Assembly (NCBI GenBank): GCA_002509405.1
Contig: DAVO01000014.1
Span: forward strand, 2,342-66,341
Direction of reading: 5' to 3'
Length of the DNA: 64,000 nucleotides
Source of the DNA: Methanomassiliicoccaceae archaeon UBA72
GTDB taxonomy: Archaea > Thermoplasmatota > Thermoplasmata > Methanomassiliicoccales > Methanomethylophilaceae
The notes below the pieces were generated by a model. That model worked only from the letters and a program-made list of their open reading frames with translations. It ran no database searches and was not told the origin of the DNA. The first letter of the stretch is position 1; every line of letters starts with the position of its first letter. Position numbers and translations under genes: made by a program. This document shows positions 1 through 10,069 of this stretch, piece by piece.

Positions 1-986
1 ATCTGACCCTCTGTGATGTAACCGGACAGGTCGGGGATGGGGTGCGTGATGTCGTCTCCGGGCATCGAAAGGATGGGGATCTGTGTGATCGATCCTTTCT
101 TGTCCTTGATCCTTCCGGCACGCTCGTACAGCTGAGCGAGGTCGGTGTACATGTAACCGGGGTATCCGCGCCTTCCGGGCACTTCTTCCCTGGCCGCGGA
201 CACCTGACGCAGCGCCTCGCAGTAGTTGGTGACGTCGGTCATGATGACCAGCACCTGCATTCCCAGCTCGAAGGCCATGTACTCCGCGGTGGTGAGTCCC
301 AGACGCGGGGTGACTATACGCTCGACGGCGGGGTCGTCTGCCAGGTTCAGGAAGACCACTGCGCTCTTGAGCGCTCCGGTCCTCTCGAACTCCTTCATGA
401 ACATCTGCTTCTCTTCGTTGGTAATACCCATGGCGATGAACACCACGGCGAACTCTTCGTTCTCTCCGCGTACCTTCGCCTGCCTTGCGATCTGCAGGGC
501 TATGTCGTTGTGGGGCAGACCGGACGCCGAGAATATCGGCAGCTTCTGTCCCCTGACCAGGGTGTTCATACCGTCGATCGTGGATATTCCGGTCTCGATG
601 AAATCGGCCGGGCTGTCCCTTGCCCACGGGTTGATGGCCGCACCTTCGATTCCGAGCTCTTTCTCGGGTACGATGGCGGCTCCTCCGTCGATGGGCTCTC
701 CGGCTCCGGAAAGGACCCTTCCGAGCATGTCCCTGGAGACGGGCATCTTCATTGCCTCTCCGAGGAAGCGCACGGACGCGGACCTGTCGATACCGGTTGT
801 GCCTTCGAAGATCTGAACGACGACCAGGTCATCGGACGAATCGAGGACCTGTCCTCTCCTGACGCTTCCGTCGGAGAGCCTGACCGCGACCATCTCCTGG
901 TAACCGACCGGCTCGGTCTTCTTGACGAAGATGAGAGGTCCAGCGATCTGGGAGACCGTCTTGTACTCTTTGGTTACTTTTGCCAT
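1..986 (-). CDS. atpB: A/V-type ATP synthase subunit B (3' end outside window)
   Basis: Non-catalytic nucleotide-binding subunit of the A1 head of the archaeal ATP synthase, which alternates with subunit A in the A3B3 hexamer. About 328 codons are visible, starting [10 protein letters not shown] at the ATG at 986; the stop codon lies beyond position 1. The beta-barrel N domain is followed by the RecA-like core with [14 protein letters not shown], the B-subunit counterpart of the P-loop, and by the region ending [13 protein letters not shown]. It is the last gene visible in the leftward atp operon, 4 bases downstream of atpA. Confident by family similarity and context. Confidence 0.96.
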   Translation of the reverse strand, partial: MAKVTKEYKTVSQIAGPLIFVKKTEPVGYQEMVAVRLSDGSVRRGQVLDSSDDLVVVQIFEGTTGIDRSASVRFLGEAMKMPVSRDMLGRVLSGAGEPIDGGAAIVPEKELGIEGAAINPWARDSPADFIETGISTIDGMNTLVRGQKLPIFSASGLPHNDIALQIARQAKVRGENEEFAVVFIAMGITNEEKQMFMKEFERTGALKSAVVFLNLADDPAVERIVTPRLGLTTAEYMAFELGMQVLVIMTDVTNYCEALRQVSAAREEVPGRRGYPGYMYTDLAQLYERAGRIKDKKGSITQIPILSMPGDDITHPIPDLSGYITEGQ

Positions 987-990
987 AGTA

Positions 991-2727
991 TCACACTCCC
1001 AGTCCCTTGAACTGTTCTTCCATGTCGACTCCTACCGCTTTCAGCTCCTCGTCGATCTTCTCTTCGTACTTGGCCTGGTTGAACCTCTGCCTTACGGGGA
1101 GGTAGGCGATCTTGTCGACGGCTATGCCGTTGGCGATCGCTTTGTCGGCCAGATCGGAGTATTTCCTGATGAGCTTCACCATGACGTACTGCCTCTCCAT
1201 GGGGCAGTAGCAGTCTATGGGGTGGTAAGCGTTCTGCTGGAGGAATATCTCGCGTATCATCCTGGCGACCTCGAGGGTCATCTTCTGCTCGTCCGGCAGA
1301 GAGTCGGAACCGACCATCTGCACGACTTCCTGCAGCTCGGATTCCTTCTGAAGGACCTGCATGGCCCATGCCCTCTGTTCGATGAAGTCCTCGGCGACGC
1401 TCTTCTTGAACCATCCCGCAAGGTCCTTTCCGTACATGGTGTACGAAGTGAGCCAGTTGATGGTGGGGAAGTGTCTCCTCTCCCTCAGCTTGGTGTCGAG
1501 GGCCCAGAACACGCGCACGATACGCAGGGTGTTCTGCGTGACCGGCTCGGACAGGTCTCCTCCGGGAGGCGAGACCGCACCGATGACGGTGATCGATCCG
1601 TCCTCTCCGTTGAGGGTCCTTGCACGGCATGCACGCTCGTAGAACTCGGACAGACGTCCCGCAAGGTATGCGGGGTATCCCTCTTCTCCGGGCATCTCTT
1701 CAAGCCTCGAGGAGATCTCACGCATGGCCTCTGCCCACCTGGAGGTGGAGTCGGCCATCAGGGCCACGTTGTATCCCATGTCCCTGAAGTATTCCGCGAT
1801 GGTCATTCCTGTGTAAACGGACGCTTCCCTGGCGGCGACAGGCATGTTGGACGTGTTGGCGATCAGGACGGTCCTCTTCATGAGGGACTCGCCCGTCTTC
1901 GGGTCGGTGAGCTCGGGGAATTCGGTAAGAACCTCCGTCATCTCGTTACCGCGCTCTCCGCATCCGATGTACACCACTATCTCGGCGTCCGAGAATTTGG
2001 CCAGGGACTGCTGTGTGACCGTCTTTCCGGTACCGAACGCACCGGGGATGGCGGCCGCTCCTCCCTTTGCGAGGGGGAACATCGTGTCCAGGACCCTGAG
2101 CCCTGTGATGAGGGGGACGTCGGGCATGTACTTCTCGGCGACCGGACGGGGACCGCGGACAGGCCATTTCTGGACCATTGTGAGCTCGCGCCCGTCGACG
2201 ACTGCTACAACCTTGTCGACGTTGTATTTTCCCTTCTCAGCTACCTTTTCGACCTTTCCTTTCGGAACGGACGGGGGCACCATGATCTTGTGCACCATGG
2301 GCCCTTCCTGGACCGTACCGAGCACCTGCCCGGCCGATACCTCGTCCCCGACTCTCACTGCGGGCACGAACTCCCATTCGACATCTCTGCTCAGTCCGGG
2401 TGCGGTGGCACCGCGGAAGATGAAGTCTCCCATCATCTCCCTGAGGACGGGCAGGGGCCTCTGGATACCGTCGTAGACGGAGGTCAGAAGTCCGGGTCCC
2501 AGCTCTACGACGAGAGGAAGCCCGGTGTTGGTAACCGGTTCTCCGGGTTTGATACCGGAAGTCTCCTCGTAAACCTGGATGATTGTCTTGTCGCCTACGA
2601 TCTTGATGACCTCTCCCATAAGTTTCTCGTTGCCAACATGCACGACGTCGTACATCCTGGGCGAGATCCCGATGGCGGTCACGACCGGTCCGGCAACCCT
2701 GTAAATTACACCTTGTTCAGCGGTCAT
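991..2727 (-). CDS. atpA: A/V-type ATP synthase catalytic subunit A
   Basis: Catalytic subunit of the archaeal A1AO ATP synthase; it makes or hydrolyses ATP at the membrane-bound rotary complex. The 578 residues are full length for the family. Visible are the N-terminal barrel, the A-subunit-specific bulge domain (about residues 110-190), the Walker A motif GAFGTGKT at residues 229-236 and the downstream [11 protein letters not shown] segment. The start overlaps nothing and abuts atpF directly (next base after its stop). No intein is present, although archaeal atpA genes sometimes carry one at the P-loop. High confidence. Confidence 0.97.
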   Translation of the reverse strand: MTAEQGVIYRVAGPVVTAIGISPRMYDVVHVGNEKLMGEVIKIVGDKTIIQVYEETSGIKPGEPVTNTGLPLVVELGPGLLTSVYDGIQRPLPVLREMMGDFIFRGATAPGLSRDVEWEFVPAVRVGDEVSAGQVLGTVQEGPMVHKIMVPPSVPKGKVEKVAEKGKYNVDKVVAVVDGRELTMVQKWPVRGPRPVAEKYMPDVPLITGLRVLDTMFPLAKGGAAAIPGAFGTGKTVTQQSLAKFSDAEIVVYIGCGERGNEMTEVLTEFPELTDPKTGESLMKRTVLIANTSNMPVAAREASVYTGMTIAEYFRDMGYNVALMADSTSRWAEAMREISSRLEEMPGEEGYPAYLAGRLSEFYERACRARTLNGEDGSITVIGAVSPPGGDLSEPVTQNTLRIVRVFWALDTKLRERRHFPTINWLTSYTMYGKDLAGWFKKSVAEDFIEQRAWAMQVLQKESELQEVVQMVGSDSLPDEQKMTLEVARMIREIFLQQNAYHPIDCYCPMERQYVMVKLIRKYSDLADKAIANGIAVDKIAYLPVRQRFNQAKYEEKIDEELKAVGVDMEEQFKGLGV

Positions 2728-3033
2728 TCATTCATCCTCTGCTTTGTATAAATCAACGCCAATTACTCTCTTAACTTTCTCACGGAGGTCGCTTTCGTCG
2801 CCTCCCACCGGCACTATGACCGGCTGGATCGAATCCAACACCCTGCTCCTGACGTTGTGGGACAGGTATGCTAGGTCCTTGGCGTCCACCGCCAGGATCC
2901 CTATGTTAGGATCGCCCATTGCTTCCAGTATTTTCTCCTGGTAGTTCACTTCGTTTGCGACGAATACCATCCTGAGCCCCGCAAGGCGGAACCCGAGCAC
3001 GAACTCCTCGTTACCGATAACAGCTATCTCCAT
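2728..3033 (-). CDS. atpF: A/V-type ATP synthase subunit F
   Basis: Small central-stalk subunit (101 residues) that contacts subunits D, A and B in the rotary ATP synthase and helps couple rotation to catalysis. The sequence MEIAVIGNEEFVLGFRLAG is the standard N-terminus of the family (a Rossmann-like alpha/beta fold). Its start codon overlaps the stop of atpC (TGATG), and atpA follows without a gap, so it is translationally coupled to both neighbours. High confidence from sequence and operon position. Confidence 0.95.
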   Translation of the reverse strand: MEIAVIGNEEFVLGFRLAGLRMVFVANEVNYQEKILEAMGDPNIGILAVDAKDLAYLSHNVRSRVLDSIQPVIVPVGGDESDLREKVKRVIGVDLYKAEDE

Positions 3034-4094
3034 CAGATCACCAGCAGTCCTTTGATAACTTCGGTGTCCAGCCCGCTCTGGATCCCTCTTGCGATTGCAA
3101 GTATGTTGGATACCTCGTTCTCCTTGTGGATCATGTAGTCCATGACCGGGGCGACCGACAGCGGGTTCATATGAGAGAACTTTTTAGCGCGTTCCATGTC
3201 ATATCTCTTCAATGCGCTCTCGATCGCTCTTATCGAAACGACAGGGGCGTCCAGGAGAGGCTTAACAGCATCATAGAAGTCCATCTGGGATATCTCGCTG
3301 GATACGCCGGAGACCGACTCGATGTTGGCCAGCTGAGCCGCCGTCCTCCTGTCGATCTGCTTCCCTCCGGGGATGATGTATTCTATGACGTTCGCCTCGC
3401 CGTAGATTCCTTCGGCCTTGAGCTTCATTATCGTGGAGAAGTTCACCAGGTCGATCTCATGCCTTATGTATTCCTGGAACATCAGGGTCGGCCTGCTGTC
3501 CGGAACGATGGCCTGAAGAAGCCTGGCGTACTTGAACTTGTCAAGGAAGTCCTCTATCACCGAGAGCCCTCCGGATGTTCCCATGTACCCCGCTATGAGG
3601 TCCGAGGGGATGTTCACGGAGTCCATCCTGCTGTATTCTGTCAGGATCTCTTCGACGGTGGATAGCGACAGGAGCTTGTCCAGCTGCGCCTCCTTGAGGC
3701 TTCCTGCGGGAACAAGGTCCTCCTTGATGCTCCTCTCGTCCAGTCCGAAGGACTTGCCGCGAAGGATCATCTTGACGTTCCAGATGTTCCATTTCTCCAG
3801 GTACGCCGAGACCATTGTGTACAGCTCCCCCTCGGATGCCTTGAGGATGCTCGTGAACACCCTGGACATGTTAAGGTAGGAGGCGTACTCCACCAGGTCG
3901 ATTCCGGACATCCTGCCCGCGAGCTCGGACATCTCCTTCTGGTATCCGCTCTCGCTCATGTAACGGGATATCTCGGGAAGGGACATCAGCAACATCTTGT
4001 TGTATTCCTCTTCCTTGATCAGCTGGGACTTCTTCGCTTTGACCCGGGTTACCGTGTACGCGTAGTTGCCACGTCTCGTGTTGCGCCTGAACAT
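3033..4094 (-). CDS. atpC: A/V-type ATP synthase subunit C
   Basis: Subunit C (homologue of eukaryotic V-ATPase subunit d) forms the socket joining the central stalk to the membrane K ring. The 353-residue, mostly helical protein carries the expected RRNTRRGNYAYTVTRVKAKKSQL start and the repeated three-helix organisation of the family. It lies between atpE (4-base gap) and atpF (overlapping stop/start). Length and position match other archaeal operons. High confidence. Confidence 0.93.
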   Translation of the reverse strand: MFRRNTRRGNYAYTVTRVKAKKSQLIKEEEYNKMLLMSLPEISRYMSESGYQKEMSELAGRMSGIDLVEYASYLNMSRVFTSILKASEGELYTMVSAYLEKWNIWNVKMILRGKSFGLDERSIKEDLVPAGSLKEAQLDKLLSLSTVEEILTEYSRMDSVNIPSDLIAGYMGTSGGLSVIEDFLDKFKYARLLQAIVPDSRPTLMFQEYIRHEIDLVNFSTIMKLKAEGIYGEANVIEYIIPGGKQIDRRTAAQLANIESVSGVSSEISQMDFYDAVKPLLDAPVVSIRAIESALKRYDMERAKKFSHMNPLSVAPVMDYMIHKENEVSNILAIARGIQSGLDTEVIKGLLVI

Positions 4095-4098
4095 GTAT

Positions 4099-4656
4099 TC
4101 ACCCGAACAGGATATCCGATAGGGCTTTCAGGTTGCTGTCCCAGATGTCGCTCAGCAACGTTCTGTACTGCAGGTCGACCTCTGTGCTTCCGTCCTTGCT
4201 CCTGAGGATGATCCCCGCGCTGATCCTGCCGTCCTTCTCGACCGACTCCACGCCGAGCTCCTCGGCGGTGAAGCTGTCTTTGTCGGAAATGACCGCGATT
4301 GGCGCAGGTATCAGCTTCTTGGCATCCTTGACGAGGGCCTTGTAGCGTGCCAGCTTGTCCGCCTTAGAGGAGGACTCCAGCTCCGCGAGTGCTTCGTCGA
4401 ATGCGCGGGCGAGAATCTCCTTCTTCTTGGCCAGTACCAGGTTCTTGCTCTCCAGCTCGGCGCTGGAGATCTCCTGGCGGTCAAGGCGCTCGATCTCGCT
4501 CGCGAGCCTCTTATCCTCGCTTGTCTTCATTTCAGAGATACGGGCTTTGGCCTCTGCCTCGATCTTTTGGATCTCTGCCTTGGTAGAGTCCATTATGGAC
4601 TTTACCTTGGCGTCGGCATCCGCCTGTATCTCCTTCGTGACGCTTTCCAATGCCAT
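4099..4656 (-). CDS. atpE: A/V-type ATP synthase subunit E
   Basis: Peripheral-stalk subunit E, which forms a long coiled coil with subunit H and holds the A3B3 head still. Residues 1-100 are a charged coiled coil rich in Lys, Glu and Ala; the C-terminal part is the globular domain that binds the head. I place the start at the ATG at 4656 (MALESVTKEI), which has GAGG about 8 bases upstream and fits the family's N-terminus. A GTG at 4677, overlapping the atpK stop, would add seven residues. Confident in identity, less so in the start. Confidence 0.9.
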   Translation of the reverse strand: MALESVTKEIQADADAKVKSIMDSTKAEIQKIEAEAKARISEMKTSEDKRLASEIERLDRQEISSAELESKNLVLAKKKEILARAFDEALAELESSSKADKLARYKALVKDAKKLIPAPIAVISDKDSFTAEELGVESVEKDGRISAGIILRSKDGSTEVDLQYRTLLSDIWDSNLKALSDILFG

Positions 4657-4673
4657 GAGATGAGCCTCTGGCT

Positions 4674-4907
4674 TCACATAACGAAGATAGCAAGGATAGC
4701 GATGACCAGTCCGAAGATGACGATTGTCTCAGGAAGAACCATGTAAATCATAGCCTTTCCGAAAAGGCTGGCGTCTTCCGTGATGGCGCCCACTGCTGCG
4801 GCACCGATGTCTTTCTCGGCCATACCGGATCCAAGTCCGGCGAGTCCAACTGCTATTCCTGCTCCGATTGCAATCAATCCAGATCCTACGTCTCCTTCCA
4901 ATGCCAT
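4674..4907 (-). CDS. atpK: A/V-type ATP synthase subunit K (proteolipid)
   Basis: Membrane rotor subunit. The 77 residues form one hairpin of two transmembrane helices rich in Gly and Ala, with the ion-binding carboxylate Glu60 in the second helix (MVLPETIVIFG). The protein is a single hairpin, unlike the duplicated or triplicated forms of some methanogens. I see no obvious Na+-site signature and cannot say from sequence alone whether the ion is H+ or Na+. It sits between atpI and atpE in the usual order. Confidence 0.95.
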   Translation of the reverse strand: MALEGDVGSGLIAIGAGIAVGLAGLGSGMAEKDIGAAAVGAITEDASLFGKAMIYMVLPETIVIFGLVIAILAIFVM

Positions 4908-4909
4908 AT

Positions 4910-7009
4910 TTATACCTCTGCTTTGGTTTTGTTTTCTGTGTTAAGGGGTTCGTAATGGGTTTTCTTGCGTGTGACCTTCAAAGGAGAGTACTCCTTTCCG
5001 CCTCCGACAAAGAACTTGGCCATCAGCTCCACGTACTGCAGCCTCAGGCTGTGCAGTCCGGCAGATAAGATAGCCAGGAAGAATATCATGAGGTGGCCGA
5101 TGAGGAACACGGCAAATCCAAGTATTAGACCCAGAATGCCTCCCATCGAGTCGTAGATCATAATAAACGCAATATAGTTGAAGGCCAGCGCCATGCCCGC
5201 TTTGGACATTCCGATGGCCGCCAAACGGGTGTAGGAAAGAATGTTCCCTACGATTCCCGGCAGCTCCATGATGCTCATTCCGCCGTGGCTCTTGATGTTG
5301 ATACCGCATCCTGCGGCCAACAGCACGATTCCGATGACGAAAGGCACCTTGTAGACTGTCATCAGGTTGCTCATGTCACCTATCAGCGCGGACGCCAATG
5401 CGTAACAGAACATCACCAGCCCGATGAATGCCAGTATCCATCCTCCCTGCTCCATGAAGGCGTGCTTGAGGCCGTGCCTCATTTTGAGGTTGATGAACGA
5501 GCATATGTACCCGATCATCAGGTGCACGACGCCTACGTAGACCGAGAGCTTCAGAAGAAGCGGGATCTCCACAAGCTTTCCGACACCCACGTGGGTGATC
5601 GTGTGTCCTCCCTCGGAGTGTATGAAGTCAGGCAGGACCGCGGAGAATGCGCCGAGCGCCCCCTCCTCCATGCCGAATATGTGCTCCCACGTTATGCCGG
5701 TGGGCGAATACGTGCCTGTGAAGTGCATTCCCAGACATTCTCCGTAGAACAGGAGTCCGAACAGGAACGACCATATGCCGCCAAAGAACAGGACGCGGGC
5801 GATTATGCGCCAGTCCCTGCCCTTCGCGACCTTGAGCCCGTATGCTCCGAGTATTATGAACGGGATCGCGTATCCGACGTCGCCCACCATGAATCCGAAG
5901 AACATGGGCAGGAATATCGCGATCAGTATTGTCGGGTCGATCTCCTGGTACTTCGGCACGTCCACGAGCTTGGTGGCGTACTCGTAACCGCTGGAGTATC
6001 TCCCGTTGTTCATCCTGGTAGGAACGGTCTTGAAGCGCTTCTCGACCGCCTCGGTCTCCGCATCCTTACGTCCGCGGGTCTCCTGGAACTCGACGTACAT
6101 TCTGCCTTCCGAGTCCTTCTCCAGTTTCTCTTTTACCTGGTGCACCATCTTGGTGGGCACCCACGCGTCTATCACGAACGAATATTCGCTCGTGGCTATC
6201 CTCAGTGGGACCTCTCCCTTTTCGACCGTTATCGAGAGCTCCTCGTCCGATGCCCTCAGGAAGGCCTGGTGCCTTTCCCTGATCGCGGCGAGCTCCTCTT
6301 CGACCTTTGCAAGGCCTGCCTCGGCCTCTGCGATCTCGGTCCCGGTGGCCTTCAGGGCCTCGGCGGGCGACCCGGTCGCCCCGACGGGCACCTGTATTTC
6401 GGAGAATCCGAAGGCGGAGAGAGTAGACATTATCTTATCCCTGTCCCTGTTCCTCATGAAAACGGCGACCGCGGTGGGGCCCTTCTTCGTGGTCGCAACA
6501 AAATACTCCACGTCCATGGCCCTGATAAGGGCCTCGGAGGGGTCTTCGGCGACGGTTCCCACAATGGCTACGATGCTCTCGTAACCACCATAGAACTGGA
6601 GGTCCACCGGGAGCATCTGCAAAATTTCAAGGTTGTTTTTCTTAGTGTTTAGTGCGGCGATTCTCTGGTTGAGATCATTCCTTCTGTCGAGGACCCTCAT
6701 TACTTCGTCCTCGGCTGATTCGACGCTGTTGGATAATATCCGGCTCTGTACCTTTTCAACGGGTAAGCTAGGTGTCTTGGTATGTTTGTTTATACCAAGC
6801 TCCTTCTCCATGGACCTCACCTTCAGCAGCCTCTCGGATGCTTTGGATGAATATTCACGGGGCGAACCTATGGAAAAGCCCTCGTCCGCGTCGACGGTAT
6901 GATCGATCAGGTGTACCGCTTCGGCACTGTACAAGACCTCTATGGCCTCGTCCATGTGGGCTTTGGTACCCGCAACAACAATCCTACTCATCGACTCAGG
7001 AAGTGACAT
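4910..7009 (-). CDS. atpI: A/V-type ATP synthase subunit I (a)
   Basis: Stator membrane subunit that provides the ion half-channels next to the K ring. The 699 residues comprise an N-terminal cytosolic domain of about 350 residues with coiled coils (binding the E/H stalks) and a C-terminal membrane domain with seven or eight hydrophobic helices. The conserved late segment includes SYTRLAAIGMSKAGMALAFN with the essential arginine, followed by LHSLRLQYVELMAKFF. Its start overlaps the end of atpH by 14 bases. High confidence. Confidence 0.95.
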   Translation of the reverse strand: MSLPESMSRIVVAGTKAHMDEAIEVLYSAEAVHLIDHTVDADEGFSIGSPREYSSKASERLLKVRSMEKELGINKHTKTPSLPVEKVQSRILSNSVESAEDEVMRVLDRRNDLNQRIAALNTKKNNLEILQMLPVDLQFYGGYESIVAIVGTVAEDPSEALIRAMDVEYFVATTKKGPTAVAVFMRNRDRDKIMSTLSAFGFSEIQVPVGATGSPAEALKATGTEIAEAEAGLAKVEEELAAIRERHQAFLRASDEELSITVEKGEVPLRIATSEYSFVIDAWVPTKMVHQVKEKLEKDSEGRMYVEFQETRGRKDAETEAVEKRFKTVPTRMNNGRYSSGYEYATKLVDVPKYQEIDPTILIAIFLPMFFGFMVGDVGYAIPFIILGAYGLKVAKGRDWRIIARVLFFGGIWSFLFGLLFYGECLGMHFTGTYSPTGITWEHIFGMEEGALGAFSAVLPDFIHSEGGHTITHVGVGKLVEIPLLLKLSVYVGVVHLMIGYICSFINLKMRHGLKHAFMEQGGWILAFIGLVMFCYALASALIGDMSNLMTVYKVPFVIGIVLLAAGCGINIKSHGGMSIMELPGIVGNILSYTRLAAIGMSKAGMALAFNYIAFIMIYDSMGGILGLILGFAVFLIGHLMIFFLAILSAGLHSLRLQYVELMAKFFVGGGKEYSPLKVTRKKTHYEPLNTENKTKAEV

Positions 7010-7328
7010 CTAGGGTCCTCTCGAATTCTTTGTTGAGAAAATCTTTGACTTCCTTCATCTTAGCTTCAGAAGCATTCTGGAGGGCTTTGGCCTGCGACCT
7101 GCCCTTTTTGAGGAGCTCTTCGCGTTTGGCCTGAAGCTCCATGCTCTTTGCTGCGATATTGGACTCGGTGGAGCTGCGTATCTTAGCTTCCTCGTCCTGA
7201 ATCCTCTTCACAGAATCCCTGCGGGCTTTGGATAAAGCCTCCCTGCTTTCGCCGCGGGCCTTTTCGACCTTGGCATCAGCGGCCTTCTCCGCGTCCTTAA
7301 TCTCCGTAAGTATTTCAGTTCGGCTCAA
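6996..7328 (-). CDS. atpH: A/V-type ATP synthase subunit H
   Basis: Small coiled-coil subunit (110 residues) that pairs with subunit E in the peripheral stalk. Nearly the whole protein is Ala/Lys/Glu/Arg-rich heptad-like sequence (KDAEKAADAKVEKARGES). The open frame runs further upstream to 7649, but that part overlaps the dCMP deaminase gene and does not resemble the family. I place the start at a TTG at 7328, which has GGGGAG six bases upstream. It is the first gene of the atp operon. Confidence 0.85.
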   Translation of the reverse strand: MSRTEILTEIKDAEKAADAKVEKARGESREALSKARRDSVKRIQDEEAKIRSSTESNIAAKSMELQAKREELLKKGRSQAKALQNASEAKMKEVKDFLNKEFERTLDVTS

Positions 7329-7391
7329 ATTAAACTCCCCGACCTTTTGGGCAGTTATATCGAAGAATATACTTAATGGTAATTGTGGACG

Positions 7392-7399
7392 TTTATATA
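7392..7399 (-). promoter_or_regulatory. TATA box, probable promoter of the atp operon
   Basis: The 92-base gap between dCMP deaminase and atpH is AT-rich and contains TTTATATA on the + strand (TATATAAA read leftward). An archaeal start site about 25 bases further left would give the leftward atp transcript a leader of roughly 40 bases including the GGGGAG site. Inferred from spacing only. Confidence 0.5.
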
Positions 7400-7420
7400 C
7401 TCTATAATAACAAAAATAAC

Positions 7421-7867
7421 TTAGGCGGGGTATTTTCTCACAATTATGCTCGATTCTTCCAAGAGCTCTTTGGACAGGTCGTCGGGATATCCTTCGCCGA
7501 ATACAATTTCGGTTATGCCCGCATTGATAATGATCTTGGCACACATGGAACACGGATACGTGGTTGTGTAGATCGATGAGTCCTTCACGCTTACACCGAA
7601 GTAGGCCGCCTGCACCACCGCGTTCTGTTCCGCGTGGACCCCCCTGCACAGCTCGTGCCTGGTACCCGATGGGACATCTAGGATCTCGCGGACGCAGCCC
7701 AGTTCATCGCAGTGCCTCGATCCCTTGGGCGCCCCGTTGTACCCGGTAGAGAGAACCCTCTTATCCTTTACGATAACAGCCCCTACCTGTCTGCGGATAC
7801 ATGTCGACCGGGTGGCTACGAGTTTGGCCATATTCATGAAATACTCGTCATTAGAGGGTCTTTCCAT
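7421..7867 (-). CDS. dCMP deaminase family protein
   Basis: Zinc-dependent deaminase, most likely converting dCMP to dUMP for thymidylate synthesis. The 148 residues carry the zinc-site motifs H78-A-E80 and P105-C-S-M-C109, the nucleophile-activating glutamate being E80, and the family segment [21 protein letters not shown]-like ATATATG sits about 25 bases before the ATG at 7867, pointing to a leaderless transcript. It shares its divergent promoter region with the signal peptidase gene. Cytidine-type deaminase relatives exist, but the length and GYNGAP segment favour dCMP deaminase. Confidence 0.88.
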   Translation of the reverse strand: MERPSNDEYFMNMAKLVATRSTCIRRQVGAVIVKDKRVLSTGYNGAPKGSRHCDELGCVREILDVPSGTRHELCRGVHAEQNAVVQAAYFGVSVKDSSIYTTTYPCSMCAKIIINAGITEIVFGEGYPDDLSKELLEESSIIVRKYPA

Positions 7868-7936
7868 CGTCTCTTCATGGAGATTTTCATATATAGTGAT
7901 TGAGAGCGTTTAATAACGATATGTTGTTTCACTTTT

Positions 7937-8776
7937 ATGGACCGCGAAGATAAGAACACCTTAATTGCGATCCTGGCGATTGTATTGGTGTTTTTATCTG
8001 GCTACGTCGGTATCCACTATTATTCTGGGCATGATCCGTATTTCTCGCTTGTGACTTCGCAAAGCATGCAACACAACGATCACAGTTCAGAATTGGGAAC
8101 AATCGACACCGGCGACATGGTTATCGTCAGAGACAAGTCCAAAGTGGATCTGCAGACATATCTCGAGGGCCGAACGACCGGCTTCATGACGTTCGGAGAT
8201 TATGGCAGCGTGATAATCTACAGGGGGGATTATGGTTCCAGCATAATACATAGAATGTTGCTTCAGATCGAAGTGAAGGAGGATAGTTCCGGAAAATATG
8301 CCAGCATCTTATATTTGGACTCTTATCCCTCTTGGGAAAGCGTGGATTCCCCCGGAACGGAACTCGATCCCAATATGCTTAGGGAAGATATCATCCTCAA
8401 TGATCTGGGATACAGAGGGATTGATGTCTATATCGATATCGAATTTATACTCAGCAAAACAGACGCGGGAGTATCTGGATATGTGACCATGGGGGACAAC
8501 AACTCGATCATCGATCAGAGCTCTTTCTATGGTACCGACTTCGTGATCGCAGGACTGGTCACGGAAGATAGGATAATCTCCGTTCCTGTATTCGAAATAC
8601 CTTGGTTAGGATGTTTGAAACTTTCACTCGATGGGAGAGGGTATATCGTCGACCATCATTCTCCAAATAGCTTACCTTCCTTAGGAATTTCGATACTGGG
8701 TATGTTATTCGTCATTTTTTCATTATATGTTGTTTACATCGGAGCGATCATTGAGAAAAGAAGAAAGGACACCTGA
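7937..8776 (+). CDS. S26-family signal peptidase, archaeal/ER type
   Basis: Membrane protease expected to cut signal peptides from secreted proteins. Hydrophobic segments span residues 8-28 and about 248-270, so it is anchored at both ends. The catalytic serine is probably Ser43 in TSQSM. His105 in SIIHRM replaces the bacterial lysine, as in the archaeal/Sec11 subfamily, and YVTMGDNN supplies the conserved aspartate. The 279 residues include inserts relative to small archaeal SPases. Codon use is more AT-rich than in most of the window, as in the neighbouring cdc6 gene. The ATG lies about 28 bases after a TTTAATAA box. Confidence 0.8.
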   Translation: MDREDKNTLIAILAIVLVFLSGYVGIHYYSGHDPYFSLVTSQSMQHNDHSSELGTIDTGDMVIVRDKSKVDLQTYLEGRTTGFMTFGDYGSVIIYRGDYGSSIIHRMLLQIEVKEDSSGKYASILYLDSYPSWESVDSPGTELDPNMLREDIILNDLGYRGIDVYIDIEFILSKTDAGVSGYVTMGDNNSIIDQSSFYGTDFVIAGLVTEDRIISVPVFEIPWLGCLKLSLDGRGYIVDHHSPNSLPSLGISILGMLFVIFSLYVVYIGAIIEKRRKDT

Positions 8777-8782
8777 TGGTGC

Positions 8783-8811
8783 AAACCCCCCCACCCCTTC
8801 ATTTCCACTGC
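8783..8811 (-). repeat. Origin recognition box-like element, left copy
   Basis: A 29-bp sequence identical, in inverted orientation, to 10336-10364. Read on the minus strand it contains TGGAAATGAAGGGG followed by T and seven Gs, which resembles the archaeal Orc1/Cdc6 binding box (TGGAAA plus a G-string) as I recall it. The G-string points away from the cdc6 gene. The perfect match is seen directly; binding is inference. Confidence 0.75.
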
Positions 8812-8824
8812 AGATGAAAAATAA

Positions 8825-10069
8825 TCATATCAATGTGGTCTGCTTCACATTTTTATAATTCTTCAATTTTTTGAACAATACATCTGATTTTATCAGATCC
8901 ATTACTTCCTTACTTCCCAATTCGATTTCTCTTGTTCTTCCGGCGCGACCGAAGGATTTCACTCTCGCGTGAATTATTCCCATCATATCCAACTCTGATA
9001 TCAGACCTGCAACTCTTCTTTGTGTGAGAGTCGACGTTTCCAGAATTTCTGATATATGTTTGTATGTTGCGAAGACGTCTCCGGTGTTCATTGTCGGATT
9101 ATCGTTTTCTGTATTGATCACAATACTCATCAACACGGTTTTTGATTGAGATGTAAGTGTTCTTACAACTTCGGAAACAGCATCTAATTCTATCTTATTT
9201 TTTGCATATTTCACATGCGCTTCCGTTATGATGCTGTCATTATTCCTTTCGGCTATGTCCGAAGCGATTCTGAGAAGGTCCAAGGCTCTCCTTGCATCTC
9301 CCATATCCTGGGCCGAAAGCGCTGCACAGTAAGATATCACTCCGGGAGAAAGTACTCCTTTTTCAAAGGCCTCTTCCGACCTGTCTTTTAAAATATCTTC
9401 CAATTGGACGGTGTTATACGGAGGGAATATTATTTTTTCTTCACCCAATCTACTTTTTATTTTCGGATCGAGAAAATCAGTGAATTTCGGATTGTTGCTG
9501 ATTCCTATTATCGATACTTTAGATTGTTCCAACACTTCGTTTATTGTTGTAAGGAAATAGAATATGTCATCTCCATTTTTCTGGAACGATCTGTCGATCT
9601 CGTCTAAAACGATGATATAGATTTTGTTTTCTTTATCGACATATTTCGTCAATTCGCTGAAGACCCTATCTAAGCTCCATCCTGTGAAAGGAATGCTTTT
9701 TGTTTCATCTTTTATTATTTGGTTTCCGATATTGTAGAGGATCCCATACGGAGTGTCTACAACTTCACAGTTGATGTATATAAAAGAACAGTTTTCTTCA
9801 TTATCATCAGCTTTTTTCAATTCTTTACCGATGTATTTCACTACTGCGGTCTTACCGGTTCCTGTCTTTCCGATGATAAGTATATTGGAGGGTTTGTCTT
9901 TTGTTAAAGAAGGAGCAACTATCTCTACGATCTCTTTGATCTGCTCTTCTCTATGCGGGAGCTGCTCAGGGATATATGATGATTGAAGGATCCTCTTGTT
10001 CTTCACAAGCGGATTCCGTTTATCCATATAATGTTTGAAAATCGACTCTCCATCATTCAAAGGAAACAC
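8825..10069 (-). CDS. cdc6: Orc1/Cdc6 replication initiator
   Basis: AAA+ ATPase that recognises replication origins and loads MCM. The 414 residues have Walker A GKTGTGKT at 67-74, Walker B IIVLDEIDRS near 155, sensor-1 IIGISN, and a C-terminal winged helix from about residue 300. The start is a GTG at 10069 about 29 bases after a TTATAT box, so probably leaderless; an ATG at 10027 is the alternative. Codons are unusually AT-rich for this window. The gene is bracketed by two inverted 29-bp ORB-like elements, the usual setting of an origin-linked initiator gene. Confidence 0.94.
   Translation of the reverse strand: MFPLNDGESIFKHYMDKRNPLVKNKRILQSSYIPEQLPHREEQIKEIVEIVAPSLTKDKPSNILIIGKTGTGKTAVVKYIGKELKKADDNEENCSFIYINCEVVDTPYGILYNIGNQIIKDETKSIPFTGWSLDRVFSELTKYVDKENKIYIIVLDEIDRSFQKNGDDIFYFLTTINEVLEQSKVSIIGISNNPKFTDFLDPKIKSRLGEEKIIFPPYNTVQLEDILKDRSEEAFEKGVLSPGVISYCAALSAQDMGDARRALDLLRIASDIAERNNDSIITEAHVKYAKNKIELDAVSEVVRTLTSQSKTVLMSIVINTENDNPTMNTGDVFATYKHISEILETSTLTQRRVAGLISELDMMGIIHARVKSFGRAGRTREIELGSKEVMDLIKSDVLFKKLKNYKNVKQTTLI

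Noticed and set aside
922..2751. 609-codon open frame on the + strand
   Set aside because: Exactly antisense to atpA; a product of GC-rich third positions, with low-complexity His/Asp/Gly-rich translation.
7329..7649. Upstream extension of atpH
   Set aside because: Overlaps dCMP deaminase out of frame and includes the probable atp promoter; family similarity begins only after the TTG at 7328.
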